A DNA stretch of 43,406 nt from Saprospiraceae bacterium (lineage in GTDB: Bacteria > Bacteroidota > Bacteroidia > Chitinophagales > Saprospiraceae), in the NCBI GenBank assembly GCA_021604865.1, contig BQJU01000061.1, positions 1 to 43,406 on the forward strand, read 5' to 3'. The notes beneath the pieces are model-generated. The model searched no databases, was not told where the DNA came from, and saw only the letters and a program-made list of their open reading frames with translations. Made by a program: the position numbers and the translations under genes. Each line of letters begins with the position of its first letter. Positions within the stretch are counted from its first letter, which is position 1. This document shows positions 27,413 to 35,570 of this stretch, one piece after another.

Positions 27413-28698
27413 TGGTAAAAAACTACTGGATCATAATATTATTTTTGTTTTCCCTTTCCTGTGACCATCAGGCCCCTGATAGGAAAGACCTGCTCTTTTG
27501 GTCTTCGAATAATAGAACAGAAATAGATTTTGTATCCAGTTTTACGGAAAAGTGGAATGGCCAATACCCGGATAGACCCGTTCGGTTCCAACCGGTACCT
27601 GAAGGGCAATCCAGCGAGGAAGTTATTCTCGCTGCCGTAGTCGGAAAAACCACACCGGATATCTATGCCAATATGTGGCAAGGAAGTGTGGAAATGTACG
27701 CCAAGGCAGGTGTGCTGATTCCCCTTGATACCCTGGAAGGGTTTACCGAATTTATTTTGCAAAGATGCGGTCAGGAAACTGTCGAAGAAATCACATCCGC
27801 TGACGGGCATATTTATCAGGTGCCTTGGAAAATAAATCCGATCATGACCATTTATAATAAATCCCTGCTTGCTAAACTGGATACCACAAAGCCACCCTCT
27901 ACCTACTCTGAATACCTGAAAGCCGGAGAACTGGTAAAAGAGGATTCCGACCATGATGGGTACATTGACCAATGGATTGGCTATACCGAAGTAAAAGTCA
28001 TTTGGTACCAGCGATTTTTTAATTTTTATCCATTATACCTTGCCGCATCCCACGGAGGTTCCCTGGTAAAAGACAATAAAGCAGCTTTCAACAATGAACA
28101 CGCCGTAAATGTATTTCGCTTTTTACAGGATTTATACAACAACAATTATTTTTCACGGGAACAATTATCCGCCGGACAAGATCGCTTCATTACTGAAAAT
28201 ATCATGACAAAATGGACCGGCCCGTGGGAAATAAGCTACGTCGAAAAATATAAAAAAAGAACAGACTTCGATTTTGATTTTTATCCCATGCAGGTGCCTG
28301 ACAACCACACTGGGCCCATTTATACTTATGCCGATCCCAAAAATATTGTCATTTTTAATACCTGCCAAAATCCACAAGGCGCATGGGATTTTATAAAAAC
28401 ACTTATTGACCGCGAAGGAGATAAAGCCTTTTTGGAAATCACCGGCCAGCTGCCAAGACGCCAGAACCTGGAAAGCGATTCGCTGTTTATACCTTTTTTT
28501 GTTCAAAACCCCAAGGTGCTGACCTTTGCACAGCAGGCCAACTACGTCAAGGGAATTGACAACTGTGAGGTCATTGTTGAAGTATTTGACATCATCTCTC
28601 AGGAATATGAGGCTTGTGTGATTTATAATAAAAAAACACCAGAAAAGGCCATTCAAGACGCCGCCAGAGCAGTGAATGTATTATTGGGAAATCAATGA
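27412..28698 (+). CDS. ABC sugar transporter, substrate-binding lipoprotein (family 1)
   Basis: A 428-aa extracellular solute-binding protein of the MalE/UgpB type. The lipobox ends at Cys17 (FLFSLSC). Features are LLFWSSNNRTEIDFVSSFTEKWN, ILAAVVGKTTPDIYANMWQGSVEMYAKAGVLIPLD, QVPWKINPIMTIYNKSLL, TKWTGPWEISYVEKY and the WDFIKTLIDREG region near the end. It would bind an oligosaccharide in the periplasm and hand it to the permeases encoded next. Translationally coupled to the GH130 gene by a one-base overlap, and followed 10 nt later by the first permease. Confidence 0.92.
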   Translation: MVKNYWIIILFLFSLSCDHQAPDRKDLLFWSSNNRTEIDFVSSFTEKWNGQYPDRPVRFQPVPEGQSSEEVILAAVVGKTTPDIYANMWQGSVEMYAKAGVLIPLDTLEGFTEFILQRCGQETVEEITSADGHIYQVPWKINPIMTIYNKSLLAKLDTTKPPSTYSEYLKAGELVKEDSDHDGYIDQWIGYTEVKVIWYQRFFNFYPLYLAASHGGSLVKDNKAAFNNEHAVNVFRFLQDLYNNNYFSREQLSAGQDRFITENIMTKWTGPWEISYVEKYKKRTDFDFDFYPMQVPDNHTGPIYTYADPKNIVIFNTCQNPQGAWDFIKTLIDREGDKAFLEITGQLPRRQNLESDSLFIPFFVQNPKVLTFAQQANYVKGIDNCEVIVEVFDIISQEYEACVIYNKKTPEKAIQDAARAVNVLLGNQ

Positions 28699-28708
28699 AA
28701 GAAAAACA

Positions 28709-29566
28709 ATGAAAAAAAACAAATGGCTGCCCTATCTCTTCGTTGCACCCTATCTGCTACACTTTCTGGTGTTTGTGGCCTTTCCCGTATTTTTTTCCTT
28801 GTTTCTAACCTTTCATAAATGGAACATTATCTCTCCGGTAGAATACGTCGGCATGGGTAATTATAGCCGCATGTTTCAGGACCGGATGTTTTGGAAAGCC
28901 ATTGTCAATACCTTGAAATTTTTAGTCATCCACATTCCACTGCAAATCATATTCGCTTTAGCCTTAGCCGAGTTTCTAAATCAGAATATCAAGCTAAAAG
29001 GTTTTTATCGGGCCGCTTTTTTTCTTCCGGTTATCGTTTCCGGAGTGGTGGTCACCATTCTTTGGCAGCAACTTTTGGGATTTGATACCGGACTGATCAA
29101 CCGGCTACTGGTGATGATGGGATTAGGAAAAGTGGGCTGGCTCATCGACCCCGATATTGCGATGGGATCTATAGCGGTCATGGCCACCTGGAAAAATGTT
29201 GGCCTCTATGTTATTTTATTCCTGGTGGGCTTGCAAACCATTCCCCCTGCTTATTACGAAGCTGCGGAGATAGAAGGAGCTTCCCATTGGCAACAATTCA
29301 GGAGAATCACCTTGCCACTGATCAATCCCACCATTTTTATGGTGGTCATTCTATCCACCCTTGGCGGGTTTTCCCTATTTATTGAACCTTATATTATGAC
29401 CGGTGGTGGTCCACTCAATAGCACCCTTTCATCAGTATTGTACATTTATAAACAAGCTTTCCAATATTATCATATGGGGTATTCAGCAACCCTTGGTTTT
29501 TTCTTTGCCTTGCTGATCTTATTGGTGATTATGATTCAGAAAAAGTATATCGAAACCACGGATTAA
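28709..29566 (+). CDS. ABC sugar transporter permease (MalF/UgpA type)
   Basis: A 285-aa inner-membrane permease with about six helices: LPYLFVAPYLLHFLVFVAFPVFFSLFL, FLVIHIPLQIIFALALAEFL, AAFFLPVIVSGVVVTILWQQ, and so on. The EAA loop that contacts the ATPase is EAAEIEGASHWQQFRRITLPLI. ATG 28709 (MKKNKWLPYLF) is preferred over 28676, which would overlap the previous gene. Partner of the permease 1 nt downstream. Confidence 0.94.
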   Translation: MKKNKWLPYLFVAPYLLHFLVFVAFPVFFSLFLTFHKWNIISPVEYVGMGNYSRMFQDRMFWKAIVNTLKFLVIHIPLQIIFALALAEFLNQNIKLKGFYRAAFFLPVIVSGVVVTILWQQLLGFDTGLINRLLVMMGLGKVGWLIDPDIAMGSIAVMATWKNVGLYVILFLVGLQTIPPAYYEAAEIEGASHWQQFRRITLPLINPTIFMVVILSTLGGFSLFIEPYIMTGGGPLNSTLSSVLYIYKQAFQYYHMGYSATLGFFFALLILLVIMIQKKYIETTD

Positions 29567-29567
29567 T

Positions 29568-30377
29568 ATGAAGAAGATCCTGATCTATAGCTTTCTTAGC
29601 CTGGCTGCGGTTACTTTTTTGTATCCTTTTTACTGGATGATCGTAGCGTCTTTATCTCCCGAATCCGAGATCGGAGAGCTCTTGTTTTTGCCCTCTGAAT
29701 TTACCTTGGACAGTTATCTTCAAATGTTCTCAAAAATCCCGATTGGCCGGGCTTTATTGAATAGTATTTTTGTTGCCACATTGACCACTGGAGGGGTGAT
29801 TGTTTTTAGTTCCATGGTCGGTTATGCTTTGGCCTTAATGGAATTCAAGGGCAGGAATCTCATTTTTTACATTATCATATTTACCATGACCTTACCCTTT
29901 CAGATCACCCTGATTCCGAATTATATCACAATGGTCACGCTCAATCTTGTCGACACCTATGCTGCTCTGGTTTTGCCTTTTTTGTTAAACGCCTTTGCCA
30001 TCTTATTGTTCCGCCAGGCATTTTTGGGCATTCCGCCGGCCTTGTTAGATGCGGCCCGGGTAGATGGCTGTTCAGAGTTTAGAATATTATTCCAGGTTTT
30101 ATTTCCCAATATTATTCCCACGATTGTTATCGTGGGCATTCTGACCTTTATGAATTCCTGGAATGAAGTATTGTGGGCCCTGATTGTCATCCGGGAAGAA
30201 AACCTGATGACCATGCCGCAAATGGTCACCTTGTTTTCAGTGGGTGGAAGAGCTGATAGTCAGCTGGGCGTAAAGTTGGCATCAGCAGTCTTATTGGCAT
30301 TGCCCATCATGATAGCTTATTCCTTTTTTCAAAAATATTTTATCCAAAGCATGGCCAGTTCGGGATTGAAAGATTAG
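29568..30377 (+). CDS. ABC sugar transporter permease (MalG/UgpE type)
   Basis: A 269-aa inner-membrane permease of the CUT1 family. Helices include ILIYSFLSLAAVTFLYPFYWMIVASL, SIFVATLTTGGVIVFSSMVGYALAL, FYIIIFTMTLPFQITLIPNYITM and AALVLPFLLNAFAILLFRQAF. The EAA loop is DAARVDGCSEFRILFQVLFPNI. It starts 1 nt after the first permease gene ends, so the two are translated together as a heterodimer. Confidence 0.94.
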   Translation: MKKILIYSFLSLAAVTFLYPFYWMIVASLSPESEIGELLFLPSEFTLDSYLQMFSKIPIGRALLNSIFVATLTTGGVIVFSSMVGYALALMEFKGRNLIFYIIIFTMTLPFQITLIPNYITMVTLNLVDTYAALVLPFLLNAFAILLFRQAFLGIPPALLDAARVDGCSEFRILFQVLFPNIIPTIVIVGILTFMNSWNEVLWALIVIREENLMTMPQMVTLFSVGGRADSQLGVKLASAVLLALPIMIAYSFFQKYFIQSMASSGLKD

Positions 30378-30423
30378 AGTTGTCTCACCTCCGAAAGGTT
30401 GCATTATTACAAAATAGATTTAC

Positions 30424-31848
30424 ATGCAAATAAAAAGATCAGACATTCGCATCCATGCCGACGCCAAAAAAGTGATCGTCAATTATCTGAATTTAGGCAT
30501 ACCTGCAGTCTCTAAAAGAATAGGCACCCTGATCAACCGGGTGCTCGCCCTCGATGAAGAAGAAGTAACCCGATTGTATCAGGATATCCAAAAAGAATTT
30601 GGTCACCGACATTTAAATTTTGACTATTATTTAAATGCCCATTTTGAACAAATTCAAACGGCAATTTCCCAGGACGTGGTCCTGACCCCAACCCGAAAAA
30701 AATTGCTGGGCGCCTATTTCACCAAGGAATATTCAATACGTTCAGCGGCATTGTTTAACCCCTCCATGATTGCGCATCCCGATCAAAGTGGCCTGTCGGC
30801 AGGAGAAAAAAGATTTATCATAAGTTTACGGGCAGTAGGAGAAGGGCATATTTCTTCGATAGAATTCCGCAGTGGGATTGTGGATGCAGCGGGCCAAATA
30901 CAATTGGATGAAGATGCCGGTTTTGCAGCTTGTGCGGTACCCGATAATTCCAAAATTTTTAATGTAAATAAGCTCAAAAAAAGGACGGTGGTGCTCGCTG
31001 AGTTTAACCAGAATATTCTGGATGAGTTTGGACCTACCTTTACCAAAAAAGACTATTTGAATGCCCCAGCGGCCTCATTTTCCCATTATGATAAAAATAC
31101 ACAGGATCAATTAGATCAAATCCTCGACACAAATTACGATGTATTGGCACTTCCCGGTTCCGCGCTTTCGGAACGTATCGTATTCCCTTCTGCCAAACAA
31201 GAATCGAAAGGAATGGAGGATGTGCGATTGGTTGAATTTATTGAAAATGGAAAATCAACTTATATCGGAACCTACACCGCTTATAACGGACTTCGCATCT
31301 CACCACAGCTTATCATCACGGAGGACTTTATGCGTTTTAAAATAAGGACGATGTACGGAAAAGCAGTCAATGATAAAGGTTTCGCGCTTTTCCCCGAAAA
31401 AATCAATGGTAAATTTGTGATGCTCGGCAGGCAGGGCGGCGAAAACATTAGCCTCATGTATTCCGATGATTTATTTATTTGGGAAACTTACGAAACCCTG
31501 ATGACTCCGGATTCTGCCTGGGGATTGATCCAATTAGGGAACTGCGGTTCTCCCATCAAAACGGAAGAGGGATGGCTGGTAATTACCCACGCAGTTGGCG
31601 CCATGCGAAAATATGTGATCAGTGCCATTTTATTGGACCTGACCAATCCTGCAAAAATCATCAAAAAACTAAGCCAGCCTTTATTATCTCCCAATGAGGC
31701 CGAACGCGAGGGTTATGTACCAAATGTTGTTTATTCCTGTGGTTCGATGGTACATGGAAACTTATTGATTATACCCTATGCGATGTCTGATTCTGCTTCG
31801 ACCTTTTCGACAGTCGATATTCAGGAATTATTGGATAATATGTCATGA
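30424..31848 (+). CDS. GH130-family enzyme, long form with N-terminal helical extension
   Basis: A 474-aa cytosolic protein. Residues 1-95 are a helical extension (VIVNYLNLGIPAVSKRIGTL, DEEEVTRLYQDIQKEFG) absent from the shorter GH130 at 26360. The beta-propeller follows: SAALFNPSMIAHPD, FIISLRAVGEGHISSIEFRSG, the catalytic acid Asp266 in SKGMEDVRLV, FALFPEKINGKFVMLGRQGGEN and GSPIKTEEGWLVITHAVG. Such two-domain members belong to a different GH130 group from the first copy, suggesting a two-step breakdown (for example shortening of a chain versus release from a disaccharide). The specific substrate is not assigned. It overlaps the next gene by 4 nt (ATGA). Confidence 0.85.
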   Translation: MQIKRSDIRIHADAKKVIVNYLNLGIPAVSKRIGTLINRVLALDEEEVTRLYQDIQKEFGHRHLNFDYYLNAHFEQIQTAISQDVVLTPTRKKLLGAYFTKEYSIRSAALFNPSMIAHPDQSGLSAGEKRFIISLRAVGEGHISSIEFRSGIVDAAGQIQLDEDAGFAACAVPDNSKIFNVNKLKKRTVVLAEFNQNILDEFGPTFTKKDYLNAPAASFSHYDKNTQDQLDQILDTNYDVLALPGSALSERIVFPSAKQESKGMEDVRLVEFIENGKSTYIGTYTAYNGLRISPQLIITEDFMRFKIRTMYGKAVNDKGFALFPEKINGKFVMLGRQGGENISLMYSDDLFIWETYETLMTPDSAWGLIQLGNCGSPIKTEEGWLVITHAVGAMRKYVISAILLDLTNPAKIIKKLSQPLLSPNEAEREGYVPNVVYSCGSMVHGNLLIIPYAMSDSASTFSTVDIQELLDNMS

Positions 31849-33110
31849 AAATGAACCACAAAATAAAAATAACGTTTTTGCTTTTTGCCGGCATATTATC
31901 GGGGTGCAATCCATCATCTGCTGACCAGCACGTGGATAGTATGCCAAATGACAACACGGTCAACCTCCAGCATTTTAACCATTTATATAAAGAAATTAAC
32001 ATCGATGACGATACAATGGGCATCGTGCACATTTATAGCGAGTACCCCGATTATGACTATGCCATTGAGCCTTCAGAGGGATTCACTTGTGTGGATGATG
32101 TTGCCCGGGCAATAGTCATGTTATCAGCATATTATGAAACTGGAGCAGATACGAAAGAAGCTTTACGTAAGCTAAAAATGCTGGTACGATTTATCCTGTA
32201 TATGCAAAACGACAATGGTTATTTTAATAATTTTCTTTGGAATGACTTCACGATAAATACCACTTATAAAACCTCAGTAGCGGAATTAAACTGGTGGTCT
32301 TTGCGAGCATTATGGGCCTTGGAAACCTCCTTGCCGCTAATTTCAGCCGACGAGGATTTATATGATCAAATAAAAGCCGGTATTGCAAAATTAATAGTCA
32401 ATATAAAAAGGGATTTAGGGGGTCAAGAATTAATAGTAGAGACAACAAACACTCTAGGCCTACCTACCTGGCTACCCCAACAATACGCCGCTGATCAAGC
32501 CGCAGTTTTGGTTTTGGGCCTACTCCCTTACCAGGCAAGAACCGGAGACCCGGAGACTAAAACCCTCATTGATAACATGGCAAAAGGCCTCCTACTAATG
32601 CAAAAAGGAGGAGAAACACAATATCCGTATGGTGTCTTTCTGAGTTGGCAAAATTTGTGGCATGCCTGGGGTAATAGTCAGGCCTATGCTTTGTTAAAAG
32701 CCGGTCAGCAATTCAATAATGAAGACTATATCAAAAGTGCATTGACAGAAGTAGATCATTTTTATCCTTACCTTTTAAAAAATGGCTTTGCCGAAGCCTT
32801 TTGGGTGGAACAAGAAAAGGACCATTTTATCGAAACCAAAAGAAATCCTTTTCCTCAAATTGCTTATGGCATCCGACCGATGGTATGGGCCGCTACAGAA
32901 GCTTATCAAATCACGCATCAGGAGAAATACTTGGATTTGGCAAAAGCCTTAAAATCCTGGTTTTCGGGAAACAATGTAGCCAATACCGTGATGTACGATG
33001 CCTCTACAGGAAGAGTGTATGATGGCATTATTTCCAGCCAGGGCGTTAACAAAAACTCCGGTGCAGAATCGACCATTGAATGTTTGCTGACCTTATTAAA
33101 AACTAATTAG
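31845..33110 (+). CDS. Lipoprotein with six-hairpin-like helical domain (putative glycosidase)
   Basis: A 421-aa predicted lipoprotein (Cys21 in ILSGC). After a 40-residue linker come motifs of a helical (alpha/alpha)6 toroid: YAIEPSEGFTCVDDVARAIVMLSAYYE, LVRFILYMQNDNGYFNNFLWNDF, SVAELNWWSLRALWAL, LSWQNLWHAWGNSQAYALL, and a C-terminal MYDASTGRVYDGI...NKNSGAESTIECLLTL. The DD pair in TCVDDVARA and the Glu in GAESTIE are candidate catalytic or binding residues. Similar domains occur beside GH130 genes, but no family name could be attached. It probably acts in the periplasm on the imported oligosaccharide, before or beside the ABC importer. Co-translated with the GH130 gene (ATGA overlap). Confidence 0.75.
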   Translation: MKMNHKIKITFLLFAGILSGCNPSSADQHVDSMPNDNTVNLQHFNHLYKEINIDDDTMGIVHIYSEYPDYDYAIEPSEGFTCVDDVARAIVMLSAYYETGADTKEALRKLKMLVRFILYMQNDNGYFNNFLWNDFTINTTYKTSVAELNWWSLRALWALETSLPLISADEDLYDQIKAGIAKLIVNIKRDLGGQELIVETTNTLGLPTWLPQQYAADQAAVLVLGLLPYQARTGDPETKTLIDNMAKGLLLMQKGGETQYPYGVFLSWQNLWHAWGNSQAYALLKAGQQFNNEDYIKSALTEVDHFYPYLLKNGFAEAFWVEQEKDHFIETKRNPFPQIAYGIRPMVWAATEAYQITHQEKYLDLAKALKSWFSGNNVANTVMYDASTGRVYDGIISSQGVNKNSGAESTIECLLTLLKTN

Positions 33111-33112
33111 AC

Positions 33113-34198
33113 ATGGCTGAAGTTAAATTAAGCAATATCGGGAAGACCTACAAAGAAGGGACGCAGGCAGTAAAAAATGTAACCTTTACCGTTAAGGACA
33201 AAGAATTTGTGGTATTGGTGGGACCGTCAGGTTGTGGAAAAACAAGCACGCTGAGGATGATTGCAGGCCTGGAAGAAATCACGGAGGGGGAACTGTATAT
33301 TGGCAACGAAAAAGTCAATGACCTTGGTCCAAGTAAAAGACATATCGCCATGGTTTTTCAGAATTATGCACTATACCCACACATGACGGCTTATGAAAAT
33401 ATGGCTTTTGGTTTAAAAATAAAAAAAGTCCCTAAATCAGCAATCCACGAGCTGGTGATGAAAGCGGCAGAAGTTTTAAACATCGAAGATATTCTTCAAA
33501 AAAAACCAGGAAAAATGTCTGGAGGGCAACGTCAAAGAATTGCCATTGGAAGAGCCATTGTCCGGCGGCCAAAGGTCTTTCTTTTTGATGAGCCCTTGAG
33601 TAATCTGGATGCCAAATTGCGCGGGAAAATGCGTATTGAATTAGCCAAATTGCACAAAAAATTGGACGCCACAATCATTTATGTCACCCATGACCAGGTA
33701 GAAGCCATGACCCTGGGCGATCGGATTGTAGTCATGAATAAAGGAGAAATCATGCAAATGGATTCTCCCATGGAGTTGTTCCTGAATCCTGCCAATAAAT
33801 TTGTTGCCGGATTTATTGGTACCCCACAAATGAATTTTTTTAGCGGAGAAATCTTAAAAATTGATCAAAAGCTGGTCTTTCAAAACAAAGAGCTACTTTT
33901 TGATCTTTCAAAACTGAACCTAAAAACTCAAAAAGCAACGGTGGACATCGGTATCCGTTCTGAAGACATCTATCCCCAATTGGGCGACCTGCAGCACTAT
34001 GCCACCATCAATGCAAATATCATCGCTATTGAATTACTTGGCAATGAAAAACTGATCTATGCAGAATTCGACGGCAATGACATTGTTGCAAGATTCAGAG
34101 CGGAATATGAGGTAAAAATCAATACAAAAATTGACTTCTACCTCAACCTCGACAGGGTTTATTTTTTTGAAAAAGAGACAGGGGAGCGCGTCTTTTGA
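33113..34198 (+). CDS. ABC sugar transporter ATP-binding protein (UgpC/MsmK type)
   Basis: A 361-aa CUT1 ATPase. Walker A is GPSGCGKT (37-44), Q-loop FQNYALYPHMT, signature MSGGQRQR (135-142), Walker B VFLFDEPLSNLDAKLR (from 155) and switch His193 in YVTHDQVEAMTLGDR. The C-terminal third is an OB/TOBE regulatory domain (GIRSEDIYPQLG..., IELLGNEKLIYAEF) as in MsmK/UgpC/MalK, where it often serves several importers. It begins 2 nt after the lipoprotein gene and closes the operon. Confidence 0.95.
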   Translation: MAEVKLSNIGKTYKEGTQAVKNVTFTVKDKEFVVLVGPSGCGKTSTLRMIAGLEEITEGELYIGNEKVNDLGPSKRHIAMVFQNYALYPHMTAYENMAFGLKIKKVPKSAIHELVMKAAEVLNIEDILQKKPGKMSGGQRQRIAIGRAIVRRPKVFLFDEPLSNLDAKLRGKMRIELAKLHKKLDATIIYVTHDQVEAMTLGDRIVVMNKGEIMQMDSPMELFLNPANKFVAGFIGTPQMNFFSGEILKIDQKLVFQNKELLFDLSKLNLKTQKATVDIGIRSEDIYPQLGDLQHYATINANIIAIELLGNEKLIYAEFDGNDIVARFRAEYEVKINTKIDFYLNLDRVYFFEKETGERVF

Positions 34199-34209
34199 TC
34201 AATTGGTAT

Positions 34210-34824
34210 TCACCCCTCTTCAAACTCCAAACAGTCCACCCGCAAGTCCTGAGTTTTTAAGGGCATTTTCAACAACTTACAATAGGCTCCACCCTCATCC
34301 TTTCGGAAAAATCGGCAGTTCATACAACTGCGTTGTACACTGATAAAACCCAATTTCTGTAAGTTGGCAATCAATTGCAGAAGATCTCCGTAAAAGTTAC
34401 TTTTTTGATCATTGCTCCAACTACCAAGAGCGGGTTGTAAGCCATTGGCAAATGATGCCACTTGGTTGACTAGTTTTTTTCCCGCATCGGTCAGGGAGAT
34501 GCTGTAACTACGGGTATCGACAGGATTCGTTTCTTTGTCGATTAGGTCCTTTTTTAATAAGGTCCGTACGGCCTCACTGATGGTCGGTTTGGACAAGCTA
34601 AATTCTTGTGCCAGATAGGAGACCTTACACTTCTCAGAACTGTGGAATTGCAGAAAGATCAGCAACTGAATCTGCAATGGACTCAGACCGTGTTCTTTAC
34701 CCGTATTCCACAAGGCTACCCGAAACACTTCAGAAATTCGCTCCAGAGCCACTACTATTTTGGCATCCATATTGCCAACCTGTTCCTGCGGATCAAAAAC
34801 TGATTTTTCCATATCTTTTAACAA
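34210..34824 (-). CDS. MarR-family regulator with C-terminal four-cysteine cluster
   Basis: A 204-aa regulator. The winged-helix core is seen as GLSPLQIQLLIFLQFHS, YLAQEFSLSKPTISEAVRTLLKKDLI and NPVDTRSYSISLTDAGKKL. After about residue 160 comes a tail with Cys167, Cys170, Cys182 and Cys198 (SCMNC, YCKLL, DCLEFE), a spacing that could bind zinc or an iron-sulfur cluster. Most MarR proteins lack this. It may sense oxygen, NO or redox state, which fits the protoglobin in the same operon. The start overlaps the end of the Rof-like gene by 7 nt. Palindromes at 35088, 36167 and 36293 are candidate operators. Confidence 0.88.
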   Translation of the reverse strand: MLKDMEKSVFDPQEQVGNMDAKIVVALERISEVFRVALWNTGKEHGLSPLQIQLLIFLQFHSSEKCKVSYLAQEFSLSKPTISEAVRTLLKKDLIDKETNPVDTRSYSISLTDAGKKLVNQVASFANGLQPALGSWSNDQKSNFYGDLLQLIANLQKLGFISVQRSCMNCRFFRKDEGGAYCKLLKMPLKTQDLRVDCLEFEEG

Positions 34825-35069
34825 CTCTTTGGAATAGCTTCGCCATCCAGGCTAATAATCCGGTCCATCCGGATGGAATCGCCAGTAGGTAAAATGAGGA
34901 ATTCTTCTCCTGCTGTGACCAGGGTGTCTTTCAATCTGGTTTCCACCAAAACATTATGGCCGCTTTCATCCCAATATGCCAACTGTACAACCTTGCGCAA
35001 GACAATGGCCGCTTCAATGCGATCATAAAAGTTGCAATCAATTGGAACGTACTTTTTTTGTTGCCCCAT
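34818..35069 (-). CDS. Rof-like (YaeO family) Rho-binding antiterminator-type protein
   Basis: An 83-aa small beta-barrel-like protein: YVPIDCNFYDRIEAAIVLRK at the start, GHNVLVETRLKDTLVT in the middle and LPTGDSIRMDRIISLDG near the end. This follows the Rof pattern Y-x-PI-x-C-x-x-YD-x-LE ... LRLD-x-I as in E. coli YaeO, which binds Rho and inhibits termination. Whether this Bacteroidota member binds Rho is unproven. It sits between the DUF2024 gene and the MarR gene, and overlaps MarR by 7 nt. Confidence 0.7.
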   Translation of the reverse strand: MGQQKKYVPIDCNFYDRIEAAIVLRKVVQLAYWDESGHNVLVETRLKDTLVTAGEEFLILPTGDSIRMDRIISLDGEAIPKSC

Positions 35070-35087
35070 CTTGTAAAGATAAAGATT

Positions 35088-35102
35088 GTTATGAATACTA
35101 AC
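35088..35102. promoter_or_regulatory. Candidate MarR operator upstream of the rof-marR genes
   Basis: GTTATGAATACTAAC matches 13 of 15 positions of the site GTTAGAAATACTAAC found twice upstream of the protoglobin gene. It lies 19 nt before the Rof start. Confidence 0.45.
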
Positions 35103-35160
35103 AAAAGAGCCGCATCAAATGGGTTCGTTATTTTTTCCTGCCCCTAAGTTGCCGACATTA

Positions 35161-35436
35161 CTATCCCCGATGCCCAGAAATATCCGCCATCTCCAGAATA
35201 AAATACCCTTTTTCTTCAATGCTTTGCATCACTTCCGGTCCTGGAGACTCAAGGTGACAAAACCGACACTCTTTGGCCGTTAATGTGCTATTCTCTTCAT
35301 TGATGCTTTCCAGGTATTGGCGACCAAAAGCGATCACTTCATCATGGGTATATTTGGCTTCTGGCACAAGGATATCAAAATGGGCAGTGTTGCCATCTGA
35401 TTTTTTAACATAGGTATCAAAAACTGCTACTTTCAT
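35161..35436 (-). CDS. DUF2024 family protein
   Basis: A 91-aa protein with the family pattern MKVAVFDTYVKKSDGNTAHFDILVPE, DEVIAFGRQYLESI, and ECRFCHLESPGPEV, ending GYFILEMADISGHRG. CxxC (Cys57/Cys60 region) followed by a His suggests a metal site. DUF2024 proteins have no defined role. Co-transcribed with the protoglobin and 40-aa membrane peptide genes, 11 nt downstream of the latter. Confidence 0.85.
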   Translation of the reverse strand: MKVAVFDTYVKKSDGNTAHFDILVPEAKYTHDEVIAFGRQYLESINEENSTLTAKECRFCHLESPGPEVMQSIEEKGYFILEMADISGHRG

Positions 35437-35447
35437 GGCGTTTGTAT

Positions 35448-35570
35448 TTATAAATTTTCTTTAATCACATAAAAAAGAAACAGCCAGACCAATCCTTTTA
35501 TCAAAAAGAAAAAGAATCCGGCTATCCCCAGCTTTTTCAAAATCCGAACTATTTTAGAATTCTCCATCAT
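35448..35570 (-). CDS. Small single-helix membrane protein (40 aa)
   Basis: The start (two consecutive ATG codons at 35570 and 35567) lies inside the end of the protoglobin gene, so it overlaps by 17 nt. The product is a short basic N-terminus followed by one hydrophobic segment (LGIAGFFFFLIKGLVWLFLFYVI). Very short hydrophobic peptides of this KKLGxxGFxFFLIKGLxWL type are common in Bacteroidota. Function unknown; its tight placement between protoglobin and DUF2024 genes suggests a shared role. Confidence 0.65.
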   Translation of the reverse strand: MMENSKIVRILKKLGIAGFFFFLIKGLVWLFLFYVIKENL

